34,623 bases of DNA from Methanocella sp. PtaU1.Bin125 (GCA_002067315.1 MVRA01000040.1:1-34623), one strand, 5' to 3'; shown: positions 8,664 through 16,592, counted from the stretch's first letter. A program made the numbers and translations. Notes: generated by a model not told the origin, from the letters alone.

Positions 8664-8822
8664 TCAGGCGCGCATCTGCCGCGCCCCGCGCTGCATGTGC
8701 TCCCGGAGCATGATCAGCATTAGCAGGCCCACCGGGGGCAGGACGATGAGCGCGAGGATAGCCCCGGCCGAAAGCAGCACTGCGTGCAGGAATGTAACTA
8801 TAGCGTTGATAAAGCTAAACAT
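8664..8822 (-). CDS. Small membrane protein, 52 aa
   Basis: The product MFSFINAIVT... has one long or two short hydrophobic segments (about 8-38) and a basic tail (REHMQRGARQMRA), so a single-pass or hairpin membrane peptide with its C-terminus in the cytosol is likely. ATG 8822 is supported by GAGGT seven bases upstream. It is divergent from the membrane-anchored regulator at 8934, with facing promoters only about 30 bp apart, which hints at joint regulation. No family recognised. Confidence 0.65.
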   Translation of the reverse strand: MFSFINAIVTFLHAVLLSAGAILALIVLPPVGLLMLIMLREHMQRGARQMRA

Positions 8823-8862
8823 AATCAGACCTCGTTTTACGTTGAAGAGGTAAAGGGACATC

Positions 8863-8875
8863 GTTTAAATATTTG
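8863..8875 (-). promoter_or_regulatory. TATA-like promoter of the 52-aa membrane protein
   Basis: AAATATTTAAACG on the minus strand lies about 45 nt upstream of ATG 8822, leaving a leader of about 20 nt that carries the GAGGT ribosome site. Confidence 0.5.
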
Positions 8876-8902
8876 CGGCTGGAGAGCAGGCCTCCAGCAA
8901 GG

Positions 8903-8914
8903 TATTTATTATAT
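8903..8914 (+). promoter_or_regulatory. TATA-like promoter of the membrane-anchored regulator
   Basis: TATTTATTATAT is centred about 25 nt before the GTG at 8934. With no good ribosome site between, a leaderless transcript is likely. Confidence 0.5.
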
Positions 8915-8933
8915 CGGGGCTTTATCTCACATC

Positions 8934-9698
8934 GTGCCCGCCCGAGACGTTGCGAGGATACTGAACAACGAGTCCAACCTGAAGATCCTCGATAAGCTGA
9001 AAGCCCGGCCGTACTACCCCCGGGAGCTGGCCGGGGAAATGGCGCTTAGCGAGCCGTTCGTGGTCCGTCGGCTGAAGGCGATGGAAGAGGAGGGCCTTGT
9101 CGAGGGCCGGTGGGAGACCGAGGGCAGCCGCAAGGTGAAGCGGTACTACCTCATGGACGTCAAGATCGAGTACGGCCGGGAAGGCCTGAAGGTGACCTCT
9201 GAAGAGATCCCGGCGCCGCCCGCCGCCCCCGGGATCGATATGAAAAAAGAGCTGGTCGGCCGGCTGATCAAGCTGCCGCTCATCATTATATTCGTTGCGG
9301 GCATCCTGCTTGACATACCGATCATCATCGGGGCCATGCTGGTGTTCATGACCTGGTATACGCTGGTGATCGCGGGCGTTTATCGCCGGTTCCGCTTCAA
9401 GACCCACCTGCTGTCGATTCCGGTCTATGGCATCAACACGCTGGTGCTGGTATCGCTGTTACTCGGCAATCTTTTCCTGGTCGATGTACCCCTCGGGGCG
9501 GTCCTCGGGGTGCTCGCCGTCGTCCTGATCTATATCATGCTGTTCCAGGCGCGATATTACCAGATCGAGCTGGAGAATATCACGCAGACGTACCGCCGGT
9601 TCGTCTCCGAGCTGGAGGACGCGCCACTGGCCACGAAACTCCTGTACCTGCCCATAGTGGTCCGGTGGAAGATCAGCGAATATTTCCATCTCGTGTGA
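8934..9698 (+). CDS. Winged-helix (ArsR-like) regulator with C-terminal membrane domain
   Basis: The 254-aa protein begins with a winged-helix domain (about 1-75). Its helix-turn-helix PYYPRELAGEMALSEPFVVRRLKAMEEEGLV is followed by a basic wing (GSRKVKRYYL). After a Pro/Ala linker come four hydrophobic segments (about 108-205) and a soluble tail with a coiled region. It could therefore sense a membrane or external signal and bind DNA directly, a one-component membrane regulator as seen in many methanogens. I chose GTG 8934 because a TATA-like box lies 25 nt upstream; an upstream ATG (8784) would add about 50 residues lacking domain character. Target genes are unknown; the divergent 52-aa gene is a candidate. 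Confidence 0.8.
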   Translation: MPARDVARILNNESNLKILDKLKARPYYPRELAGEMALSEPFVVRRLKAMEEEGLVEGRWETEGSRKVKRYYLMDVKIEYGREGLKVTSEEIPAPPAAPGIDMKKELVGRLIKLPLIIIFVAGILLDIPIIIGAMLVFMTWYTLVIAGVYRRFRFKTHLLSIPVYGINTLVLVSLLLGNLFLVDVPLGAVLGVLAVVLIYIMLFQARYYQIELENITQTYRRFVSELEDAPLATKLLYLPIVVRWKISEYFHLV

Positions 9699-9782
9699 CT
9701 GCCGCGCCCCCTTTCTCCGGCCCGGTGCCGCTACGATATCGGGCATCGTTCATCACGATGGCCGCCGTAGGATACGATAATC

Positions 9783-9995
9783 ATGGCGGAAGACAGCGAA
9801 GAGCGGATTGCGGCCCTGCGCGCGGAAGCGTACAGGAAGAACCGGCAGATCGACGAGAAGCAGAGCGGCGAGAACCCCGATCGCATCGAGACGTTCAACC
9901 GGCGGGCCGACGCGAAGCGGGAGCGGTACGTCCGGGATAACTTCGACGAGTCGATCACTGAGGACGAAATGGAGCGCCGGACAGGCCCGGGCTGA
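9783..9995 (+). CDS. Small highly charged protein, 70 aa
   Basis: The product is soluble and rich in Glu, Arg and Asp (MAEDSEERIAALRAEAYRKN...), probably helical, with no hydrophobic segment. Codon use follows the GC-rich third-position pattern of the neighbours, which supports it as a real gene. A short AT-rich stretch (ATACGATAATC) is all that precedes the ATG and no strong ribosome site is visible. No family recognised. Confidence 0.6.
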   Translation: MAEDSEERIAALRAEAYRKNRQIDEKQSGENPDRIETFNRRADAKRERYVRDNFDESITEDEMERRTGPG

Positions 9996-10074
9996 CCGGC
10001 ACCGGCATCCCCGCGCCTCTGCTTTATTTATATGAACGTAAAATTATATTTCGGTGTTTGCTTTGCAGGATCAA

Positions 10075-10563
10075 ATGCACAGGGAATATGAGATGAAGCG
10101 GTTCGACCTGCCCGACATGAGCCACCGGGAGATGGACGAGCTGCTGGGGAGCCAGCTTTTATGCCGGATCAGCTTCAACGACCGGCCTTACCCTTACACG
10201 TTACCAATGGAATATTATTACTTCGGCGACACCATGTACTTCCACTTCACCACGACCGGAAAGAAAATGGACCTGATGCGCGCCGACCCGAACGTATGCG
10301 TGGAAGTGGACTGGTCCAACGACGACCTGTCGGACTACAAGAGCGTAATCATCCGGGGACGGCTCGTGGAAGTGATCGACACGGCCGAACGCAACACGAT
10401 GAATTTGGCCATGTCCGGCGCGGTCAAGGACAAGATCGGCATCAAGGCCTACCTGCGCATACCATGGGCAAAGAAAGGCATCGACTACCTGTCCGCGTCC
10501 AACATCCCGCTCACGCTCTACAAGCTCGAAGTCAAAGACATGACCGGCAAAAAAGCGCATTAA
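10075..10563 (+). CDS. Pyridoxamine 5'-phosphate oxidase-like FMN-binding protein
   Basis: This protein of about 162 aa is a split-barrel flavoprotein of the PPOX/Nim-like group. It has the SQLLCRISFNDRPY..PMEY opening, the central YFHFTTTGKKMDLMRADPNVCVEVD segment that lines the flavin site, and the later IIRGRLVEV strand. Such proteins bind FMN or F420 and reduce small molecules; the substrate is unknown. Starts at GTG 10054, ATG 10075 and ATG 10093 are all in frame; 10075 follows GGATC and lies about 30 nt after a TATA-like box (AAATTATATTT, 10040-10050). Its TAA stop falls within the TTAA that begins the downstream GxxExxY cassette. Confidence 0.88.
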   Translation: MHREYEMKRFDLPDMSHREMDELLGSQLLCRISFNDRPYPYTLPMEYYYFGDTMYFHFTTTGKKMDLMRADPNVCVEVDWSNDDLSDYKSVIIRGRLVEVIDTAERNTMNLAMSGAVKDKIGIKAYLRIPWAKKGIDYLSASNIPLTLYKLEVKDMTGKKAH

Positions 10564-10689
10564 GACGCCAGGTGGCCAAGAGAAGACGCCAAGACGCCAC
10601 TGTAGAAACTATGAGGCGCCAAGACGCCAAGTGTGCTTTTTTTAGATCAAGTCGCCAAGTGTCCAAGAAGAGAGGCCAAGACGCTACGT
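10560..10689 (+). repeat. Left terminal inverted repeat of the GxxExxY cassette
   Basis: The arm begins TTAAGACGCCAG, contains several CGCCAAG units and the 29-bp core at 10595-10623, and ends at GCTACGT. The core matches the reverse complement of 11360-11388 at every position. A run of seven T (10637-10643) inside it could serve as an archaeal terminator for the PPOX gene. Confidence 0.9.
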
Positions 10690-10852
10690 GAATTTTTTAT
10701 AAACAAGAATCAAGATGGCCGATAAGCGTTGCTAATACATTAAGTATTATTATAAATCCCGTAACTACATTATTAACTTTTTTACAAATCAATGTAGTAA
10801 AGTTTATGTTTAATCACATTGTATTCAATTAATTGAGAAAAAGGTGTTATAG

Positions 10853-11257
10853 ATGGAAAACAAAGTTGTTTATAAGGAACCGTCTGTAGAGCTTGATAAA
10901 ATTGCTAACCAGATCGTTGATTCAGCATACAAGGTACACATTAAAAAGGGTCCAGGGTTGCTTGAACGAATTTACCGTGATGCTTTAATCATTGAAATGA
11001 GGAAAAGGGGACTGTTAGTCGAAAAGGAAGTGCACGTGCCAGTTTATTATGATGACATATTATTAGAAGGCGATTATGTCCTGGATTTAATTGTTGAAGG
11101 CCAGGTGGTTGTCGAACTAAAAACAGTAGAGCAATTATTACCTATCCACAGGTCGCAGCTCAAGACTTATTTAGATATCAGCGGATGCCATTTGGGATTA
11201 TTGATCAATTTCAATTGTATCCTCATAAAAGATAACATTAAAAGAGTAATCCATTAG
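10853..11257 (+). CDS. GxxExxY family protein, PD-(D/E)XK nuclease superfamily
   Basis: The 134-aa protein carries the family's namesake motif as GLLERIY (within GPGLLERIYRDAL, about residues 34-46). A PD-(D/E)XK-type core follows: D in YVLDLIV, E-L-K in VVVELKTV, and an H-x-x-Q-L-x-x-YL helix. The family is assigned to the nuclease superfamily (PDDEXK_3), but its biological role is not settled to my knowledge. ATG 10853 is preceded by AGGTG eight bases upstream. Codon use is AT-rich, unlike every neighbour, which points to recent transfer. It is the only gene between two long inverted repeats. Confidence 0.9.
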   Translation: MENKVVYKEPSVELDKIANQIVDSAYKVHIKKGPGLLERIYRDALIIEMRKRGLLVEKEVHVPVYYDDILLEGDYVLDLIVEGQVVVELKTVEQLLPIHRSQLKTYLDISGCHLGLLINFNCILIKDNIKRVIH

Positions 11258-11273
11258 CCTTCTTCTTTTTAAT

Positions 11274-11423
11274 ACGTAGCACCTTGCCCCTCATCCTGGA
11301 TCCTTGGCCACTTCTCTTGGACCCTTAGCCCCTTAAATAGAAAAAGTAAAACTTGGCGCCTTGGCGCCTCATAGTTTCTACAGTGGCGCCTTGGACACTT
11401 CTCTTGGACCTCTGGCGACTTAA
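11274..11423 (-). repeat. Right terminal inverted repeat of the GxxExxY cassette
   Basis: Read on the minus strand it begins TTAAGTCGCCAG, shares the 29-bp core (11360-11388) and ends at GCTACGT as the left arm does. It is about 20 bp longer than the left arm because of extra sequence in the inner half. Confidence 0.9.
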
Positions 11424-13309
11424 GCCGCGGGCAGGATGACGACGAACCGTGCCCCTTTGCCCGGATCGCCGGGCACGCGGTCCTCGACCCAGACCTTGCC
11501 GCCGAAGTCGTCGACCAGCGCGCGGACGATGAAGAGCCCCAGCCCTTTTCCGTGGGCCCTGGTATCGCCCCGCTGGAAGCGCATAAAAATCTTGTCCTTC
11601 AGCCAGTTGGGAATGCCCGGGCCGTTGTCCTCGACCATGATGCGCAAGTAGTCAATCCCTCCGGACTTGATCCGGTCGACCCCGATGTCGATGACCACCG
11701 CGGTACCCGGGCGGGCGTGTTTGACGGAGTTGCCGATGAGGTTGGCAAAGATGTCGGTGACCAGCTCGTTGGCCCTGACCAGGCAGTCAGAGGGCGCGTC
11801 TATGTTTATTGTGACGTCGCCTGTCTCAGACGCCTCGTACAACGACTTCAGGTCCCGGAGTATCTTGCAGAGGTCGATAGACGCTATCCTTTCCTCACCG
11901 GGCTTTTCACGCTGGAGCTTGCGGACGTTGTCGATGATGCGGGACATATCTTTCAATGAGTCCAGCGATTTCTGCAGCAGGTCCCGGATGTCCTCGTTCT
12001 CGGCCAGCTCGATGGCCAGCTCGATGTAGCCCATGCCGATCTGGGAGAGGTTCCGGATGTCGTGGCCCATGAGGTCCAGGTAAAGCTCGGCCTGCGCCTT
12101 TGCCTCCTTAAGCTCTTCCTCCGACTGCCTCCGCCGCGTGATGTCCGTGAACATGGCCAGCGACCCGTCGTAATGGCCATCCTCGTCGATGATAGGGGCG
12201 GCACTGACGATGGTCACCAGCTTCGTGCCGTCCTTCCTCACCAGATCGCAGTCGTAGGACTCCCTGATGCCCTGCTTGCGGCGCTCGATCGCGGTCCTCT
12301 GGGCGTCCCGGGATGTCTCGTGGATGAAGTCGTAGCTCAACCTGCCGACGAGCTCCTCGGCACTGTAGCCGAGCATATCGGCCAGCTTTGGATTAATGAA
12401 ACGGATGATCGCCTTCCGGTCGATGATCCAGATGCCTTCCTGAGCCAGCTCCACGATCTGCCTGTACTTGCGCTCGCTTTCCCGCAGCGCCATCTCGGCC
12501 CGGCGGCGCTCATTGACCTCTGCCCACAGCGACTCGTTGACGTGCTGCAGCTCTTCCCGGCTCACACGGACCTCGATCTCGAGCTGGTCCCGCGCCTGGC
12601 TAAGCTCTTCTTCCTGATGCACGTGCCAGGTGACGTCCCTTATCGAGACGAGGTAGGAGGGCCGGCCTTTCCATTCCACCTCGACCATCCGCATCTCGAC
12701 GGCGATGAACTTGCGGAACGCCCGCAGGATGTACATCTCCACTGGCTCTTCCAGGACGATGGGGAACCCGAACAGCTTGCCGAGCATGTCCGTCTCGGCC
12801 ATATTGAACAGCGACTCGGCCGCCGGGTTCACGAACTGGATGTAGCCGTCCCGGTCCAGGACGACCATGGCGTCCGCGTTGCGCGTGACAATCGCCCTCA
12901 GGTCCTTGACGGTACGCTTCAAAGACAGCTCCGCCCGCCGACGGCGGATGATCTCCTCGATCAGCCCCCGCAGCTCCAGGAAAGCGGCCCGGGACTCGCC
13001 GTCCAGGCGCAGGAAGAACTCGGCCCCCGATTTGATCGTTTCGATGATAACCCTTTCGTCCGGGTGGCGGCCGTAAAAGATGACCGGCACCTCGATGTCG
13101 CTGCACTGCAGCGTGCTCATCAGGGGATTATCGCCGATCTGCAGCGCATAGTTGGCCACAATGATGTCTATGTTACCCTTCTCAAGGTAACTTAAGGCCT
13201 TATCGACAGACGGAGCCGATACAATAGTCATGCTCGTGTCCTGCGAGAGAAATTTCTCTCCCTCCCGGAGGATGGACGGATCGTTATCGATGATCAGGAT
13301 TATCGTCAT
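11420..13309 (-). CDS. PAS histidine kinase with N-terminal degenerate receiver, third gene of the kai operon
   Basis: This 629-aa protein reads in order: receiver-like domain (about 1-115), PAS (about 135-235), coiled coil, second PAS (about 285-395), HisKA with H416 in LMGHDIRN, and an HATPase with N-box (NLIGNSVKH), G1 (VEDNGPGIP) and G2 (GKGLGLFIV). In the receiver the acidic pair is kept (D8, D10), but the phospho-accepting Asp is Asn (IIVANYAL, N53) and the conserved Lys is lost, so it should bind rather than accept phosphate. It is soluble, with no membrane segment. ATG 13309 follows GGTG and lies 27 bp after kaiB, so the kinase is probably the output partner of KaiBC. Its TAA stop coincides with the cassette's TTAA. 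Confidence 0.93.
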   Translation of the reverse strand: MTIILIIDNDPSILREGEKFLSQDTSMTIVSAPSVDKALSYLEKGNIDIIVANYALQIGDNPLMSTLQCSDIEVPVIFYGRHPDERVIIETIKSGAEFFLRLDGESRAAFLELRGLIEEIIRRRRAELSLKRTVKDLRAIVTRNADAMVVLDRDGYIQFVNPAAESLFNMAETDMLGKLFGFPIVLEEPVEMYILRAFRKFIAVEMRMVEVEWKGRPSYLVSIRDVTWHVHQEEELSQARDQLEIEVRVSREELQHVNESLWAEVNERRRAEMALRESERKYRQIVELAQEGIWIIDRKAIIRFINPKLADMLGYSAEELVGRLSYDFIHETSRDAQRTAIERRKQGIRESYDCDLVRKDGTKLVTIVSAAPIIDEDGHYDGSLAMFTDITRRRQSEEELKEAKAQAELYLDLMGHDIRNLSQIGMGYIELAIELAENEDIRDLLQKSLDSLKDMSRIIDNVRKLQREKPGEERIASIDLCKILRDLKSLYEASETGDVTINIDAPSDCLVRANELVTDIFANLIGNSVKHARPGTAVVIDIGVDRIKSGGIDYLRIMVEDNGPGIPNWLKDKIFMRFQRGDTRAHGKGLGLFIVRALVDDFGGKVWVEDRVPGDPGKGARFVVILPAA

Positions 13310-13335
13310 TCGGCACCGTATGGTTTTCAACAGGG

Positions 13336-13644
13336 CTATATTTTCTGCTTGATGTCCAGCCCGACGAGCACCTTTTCCGAGACAGACATGTCCCCGATCA
13401 GCTTTTTCAGCGGCTCGGGGAGCTTGCGGATGATGGTCGGCACTGCGAAAATCTGGTCCTGGGCGGCGAGCTGGGGGTGCTTCACGAGATCGATGACCTC
13501 GATCGCGTACCTGCCCTTCAGGTGTTCCTCGCAGACCTTCTTCAGGTTCTCGACGGCCTTGCGCGACTTATCGGTCTCGCCTGCGACGTAGATTCGCAGC
13601 TGCCATTCCTTCGGCGCTTTCGCAGCGCTTTTTACTCCCGGCAT
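13336..13644 (-). CDS. kaiB: KaiB-like clock protein
   Basis: The 102-aa protein is a full-length KaiB: the [19 protein letters not shown] thioredoxin-like opening, the central [24 protein letters not shown] and the C-terminal LIGDMS. In cyanobacteria KaiB changes fold, binds phosphorylated KaiC and recruits output kinases. The family residues around the cis-proline (AVPTII) are kept. I chose ATG 13644, which has GAGGAG eight bases upstream, over the GTG nine bases earlier. It starts one base after the kaiC stop codon, indicating translational coupling. Confidence 0.95.
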   Translation of the reverse strand: MPGVKSAAKAPKEWQLRIYVAGETDKSRKAVENLKKVCEEHLKGRYAIEVIDLVKHPQLAAQDQIFAVPTIIRKLPEPLKKLIGDMSVSEKVLVGLDIKQKI

Positions 13645-13645
13645 A

Positions 13646-15418
13646 TCAGTCACTCCTCGCCTTATTATTCCGGTCCGCTTTTCGCTCCCGGGCCATGACC
13701 GAGCGGTCCAGGTTAATGATCTCGAGGTCCTGTTCCGCCTGCTCGATGCCCTTCACGAGCGCGGCTTCTTCGGCATGGAACGCGGTCTCGATAGCGGTCT
13801 GCCGCGCCTCGAACTCGCGCCGCTTCTCCGCCAGAATCGTCCTCTTGTGTTCGATATCTCGCTGTATCTCCGTAATCTGCGCCTTATCCTTCGCTTCCTG
13901 TACCAACCTGGCGCTGCCCATGAGCACGCCGGCCGGACCGACATACGGCGGGGCCAGGTCGATGCCCCGGCCGGTGAACCGGAACTCCCTGAGCTGGTTC
14001 GAGTGCGGCATGCCGCGGGACTTGATGACGGTCAGGCTGCGGTTGCGCTCGCCGTTGAACTCGACGTTGCGCAACATAATCCACGTGTCAATGATGGAAG
14101 AGACGAACACTTCCGGCTGCCTCGCCCGGATATCGCCCGTGATAAGGTCGGTCGAGATGCAGGTGATCTCTCTCGACTTCATCAGGTCCTGCAGCCTCAC
14201 CAGCATCGACTTGACTTCCTTGCTTCCTCCGATGGCCGTAAAGTCCGATATCGGGTCCATCACGATGTTTTGGGGCTGGAATCTCCTGATATGGTCTTCG
14301 ATCATCACGATATGCATTTCCAGGCCATACAATGCCGGGCGGGTCACGTAGAAATGGAGCAGGCCATTTTTCACCCACTGCCCAAGGTCGATGCCGATTG
14401 AGCGCATGTTCCGGACAATCTGGTCTTCTGTCTCTTCCATGGCGATGTACAGGCATTTCTCCCCCCTCCGGCAGGCGGCGTCCACGAAAGCCGCGGCAAA
14501 GCTCGTCTTTCCGGTCCCGGCCGTGCCCGTATACAATATGGCGCTGCCCCGGTAGAAGCCCTTACCGTCCAGCATCGTATCCAGCTTCGGGATGCCGGTC
14601 GATATCCGGTCTCTCGACAGCGCGTAATCGGTCCTGATCGAGGTGATCGGGAAGATGACGATGCCCTCACGGCCGATGAGGAACGGGTACTCGTCCATGC
14701 CGTGCGTGCTGCCGCGGTACTTGGCGATGCGCAGCCGGCGGGTGCTGATCTGCTCCGTCACCCGGCTGTCCAGGATGATGACGCAGTCCGCGATGTACTC
14801 CTCGAGGCCGTACCGGGTCAGCGTGGTATCGCCCTTCTCGCCGGTGACGACTGCGGTAATGCCCCGCTCCTTCAGCCAGCGGAACAGGCGCAACAGCTCC
14901 GAGCGGAGCAGCGCGTGATTGGTCAGGCCGGAGAACAGTACCTCTATAGTGTCGAGCGCCACGCGCTTCGCGCCGATGGAGTCGATCGCGTAGCCGAGGC
15001 GGATGAATAGCGCCTCCAGGTCGTACTCGCCGGTCTCCATGATCAGGCTGCGGTCCAGGAACACGTGATCGATGATAATCTTCTTCTCTTCCATCAGCTT
15101 CTCGAGGTTGAAGCCGACAGAGGCGAAGTTTTGCTTGAGGTCGTTGACGTTCTCCTCGAAGGTCAGATAGACGCCCGGCTCGCCGAACTCCACGGCACCG
15201 CGGACGACGAACTCCATGGCGAACATGGTCTTGCCGCTGCCGGCGCCCCCGGCCACCAGCGTCGGCCGGCCTCTCGGCAGGCCGCCGTAGGTAATGTCTT
15301 CGAACCCCTTGATGCCGGTCGGGGCTTTCTCGAGCGCCTTCAGCTTTTTACCCCCGGCATCGTTTTTACCCTTATCACGTCCGGTTCCACGCTTGCTCGT
15401 CGGCACAGTTAACACCAT
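13646..15418 (-). CDS. kaiC: KaiC, double-domain clock/RecA-like ATPase
   Basis: The 590-aa protein has two KaiC domains. CI has Walker A GGAGSGKT (57-64) and the catalytic pair E88-E89. CII has GTAGTGKT (298-305) and E328-E329. At the site matching cyanobacterial S431/T432 it has S440-S441 (VSSIIDT), so autophosphorylation is plausible. After the CII core (about 500) it carries a coiled-coil tail of about 80 charged residues in place of the short cyanobacterial A-loop tail. No kaiA is present. It is the first gene of kaiC-kaiB-kinase on the minus strand, with a TATA-like box about 45-55 nt upstream. The ATG at 15418 has no ribosome site; a GTG follows immediately. Confidence 0.96.
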   Translation of the reverse strand: MVLTVPTSKRGTGRDKGKNDAGGKKLKALEKAPTGIKGFEDITYGGLPRGRPTLVAGGAGSGKTMFAMEFVVRGAVEFGEPGVYLTFEENVNDLKQNFASVGFNLEKLMEEKKIIIDHVFLDRSLIMETGEYDLEALFIRLGYAIDSIGAKRVALDTIEVLFSGLTNHALLRSELLRLFRWLKERGITAVVTGEKGDTTLTRYGLEEYIADCVIILDSRVTEQISTRRLRIAKYRGSTHGMDEYPFLIGREGIVIFPITSIRTDYALSRDRISTGIPKLDTMLDGKGFYRGSAILYTGTAGTGKTSFAAAFVDAACRRGEKCLYIAMEETEDQIVRNMRSIGIDLGQWVKNGLLHFYVTRPALYGLEMHIVMIEDHIRRFQPQNIVMDPISDFTAIGGSKEVKSMLVRLQDLMKSREITCISTDLITGDIRARQPEVFVSSIIDTWIMLRNVEFNGERNRSLTVIKSRGMPHSNQLREFRFTGRGIDLAPPYVGPAGVLMGSARLVQEAKDKAQITEIQRDIEHKRTILAEKRREFEARQTAIETAFHAEEAALVKGIEQAEQDLEIINLDRSVMARERKADRNNKARSD

Positions 15419-15682
15419 CTTATAAAAGATACAATAATGATACTAGAATAATACTGGATAATAATATATAACTTACCGCAACGGCTTTCATGGCAAAACG
15501 CGCCGACAGCGGTCTTTGCCGGCCCGGTAAGATTAATGTGTCCAAATTATAGGTGCGCGTGCGTTACTGTTATTTGTGACCGCTTATGGCAAAACATTTT
15601 GTATCATAACCTTATATATGATTAGTTTTAGCTTATCAGAACCTGTAACTAAGAGACCTCGTTCAGACATAAAGGTGCCATG
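15419..15682. promoter_or_regulatory. Divergent promoter region between kaiC and the ADTH synthase gene
   Basis: This 264-bp AT-rich spacer has a TATA-like box for kaiC (15462-15473, GTTATATATTAT on the minus strand) and one for the aldolase gene (15610-15621, CCTTATATATGA). The 10-mer ATGGCAAAAC occurs twice on the plus strand, at 15490-15499 and 15586-15595, each preceded by GCTT, and may be a regulator-binding element. Confidence 0.55.
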
Positions 15683-16477
15683 ATGAACACAGGTAAGACT
15701 ATCAGGATGGGACGTATTTTAAACCGGCAGACAGGAAGGACTGTCATGGTCCCCATGGACCACGGGATCACGATCGGCCCGGTGACCGGGCTCGCCAACA
15801 TCACCCAGTCGACGGCCGCAGCGGCGGACGGCGGTGCCGACGCGGTGATCATGCACAAGGGTATCGTCAAGGAATGCTACGCGAGATATCCCCGTGACCT
15901 GGGGCTGATCGTCCACCTTTCGGCCAGCACGAACCTCAGCGTCGACCCGGACCACAAGATTATCATCACCCGGCCGCTCGAAGCGATGCGGCTGGGCGCG
16001 GACGCCGTTTCGGTGCACGTCAACGTGGGTTCCGAAAAGGAGAGCGAGATGCTGAAGGACCTCGGCGAGGTCTCCCGCGCCTGCGAAGGCCTGGGGCTGC
16101 CGCTGCTGGCCATGATGTACCCGCGGGGCAAGAACATCCACAACCAGTACGATCCCGACCTGATCGCCCACGCGTGCCGGGCCGGCGCGGAGATGGGCGC
16201 GGACATCATCAAGACCAACTACACCGGCGAGCAGGACACGTTCCGGGAAGTGGTCAAAGGGTGCCCGGTCCCGATCATCATCGCCGGCGGCATGAAGACC
16301 AGCTCGGACAAAGAGCTGCTGGACAAGATCAAGGGCGCCATCGACTCGGGCGCCAGCGGCGTCGCCGTGGGGCGGAACGTGTTCATGCACGAGACCCCGG
16401 CGATCATGGTCCGGCGCATCCGCGGCGTCGTCCACGAAGGCCTGACCCCCGAGGAAGCCATCAAGCAGTATCAATAG
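15683..16477 (+). CDS. 2-amino-3,7-dideoxy-D-threo-hept-6-ulosonate (ADTH) synthase, class I aldolase fold
   Basis: The 264-aa protein matches the archaeal DhnA-type aldolases. The Schiff-base lysine K177 lies in DIIKTNYTG, with acid/base residues D26 (MDHG) and Y146 (MMYPRG); each is offset by a constant seven residues from the sites I recall for the Methanocaldococcus enzyme. ADTH synthase makes the first intermediate of the archaeal route to 3-dehydroquinate and aromatic amino acids. A fructose-bisphosphate aldolase role is the main alternative. Two adjacent ATGs occur; I chose the second (15683), which puts AGGTG five bases upstream. The dehydroquinate synthase II partner is not in the window. 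Confidence 0.88.
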   Translation: MNTGKTIRMGRILNRQTGRTVMVPMDHGITIGPVTGLANITQSTAAAADGGADAVIMHKGIVKECYARYPRDLGLIVHLSASTNLSVDPDHKIIITRPLEAMRLGADAVSVHVNVGSEKESEMLKDLGEVSRACEGLGLPLLAMMYPRGKNIHNQYDPDLIAHACRAGAEMGADIIKTNYTGEQDTFREVVKGCPVPIIIAGGMKTSSDKELLDKIKGAIDSGASGVAVGRNVFMHETPAIMVRRIRGVVHEGLTPEEAIKQYQ

Positions 16478-16504
16478 GCCCGGGCTTCTGATGAGGGAAC
16501 GGTA

Positions 16505-16551
16505 GCGCGGTTAAAGGCCGCAAAGAACGCAGAGGAGCGCAGAGACCGCAG
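16505..16551 (+). repeat. Left arm of a 47-bp orphan inverted repeat (GCAGAG type)
   Basis: The arm starts GCGCGGTTAAAGGCCGCA and is made of CGCAGAG-like units. It pairs with 16593-16639 with three mismatches in 47. TTAA occurs at 16511-16514. Confidence 0.95.
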
Positions 16552-16592
16552 TTTCTTTTATGTTATACACGAAGCCCTATCTATAAGGGAAG

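Larger units (their letters stand above)
10560..11423. mobile_element. Candidate mobile cassette: TTAA-bounded, long inverted repeats, single GxxExxY gene
   Basis: An 864-bp unit starts and ends in TTAA. Its ends are imperfect terminal inverted repeats of about 130 and 150 bp. The outer 72 bp align without gaps with about ten differences and include a perfectly matching 29-bp core. The interior is AT-rich compared with the GC-rich flanks and carries one gene, a GxxExxY-type PD-(D/E)XK protein. Both flanking convergent genes end in TAA within the boundary TTAA. No transposase is seen, so movement would depend on the encoded nuclease or on help from elsewhere. That the cassette moves is inference. 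Confidence 0.65.

Noticed and set aside
10560-11423. Classical insertion sequence
   Set aside because: No transposase is encoded and the inverted repeats are much longer than those of usual insertion sequences. I therefore describe it as a candidate cassette.
12062-13195. 377-aa plus-strand protein opposite the kai-linked kinase
   Set aside because: It has no domain character, and the minus strand encodes clear receiver, PAS and kinase domains.
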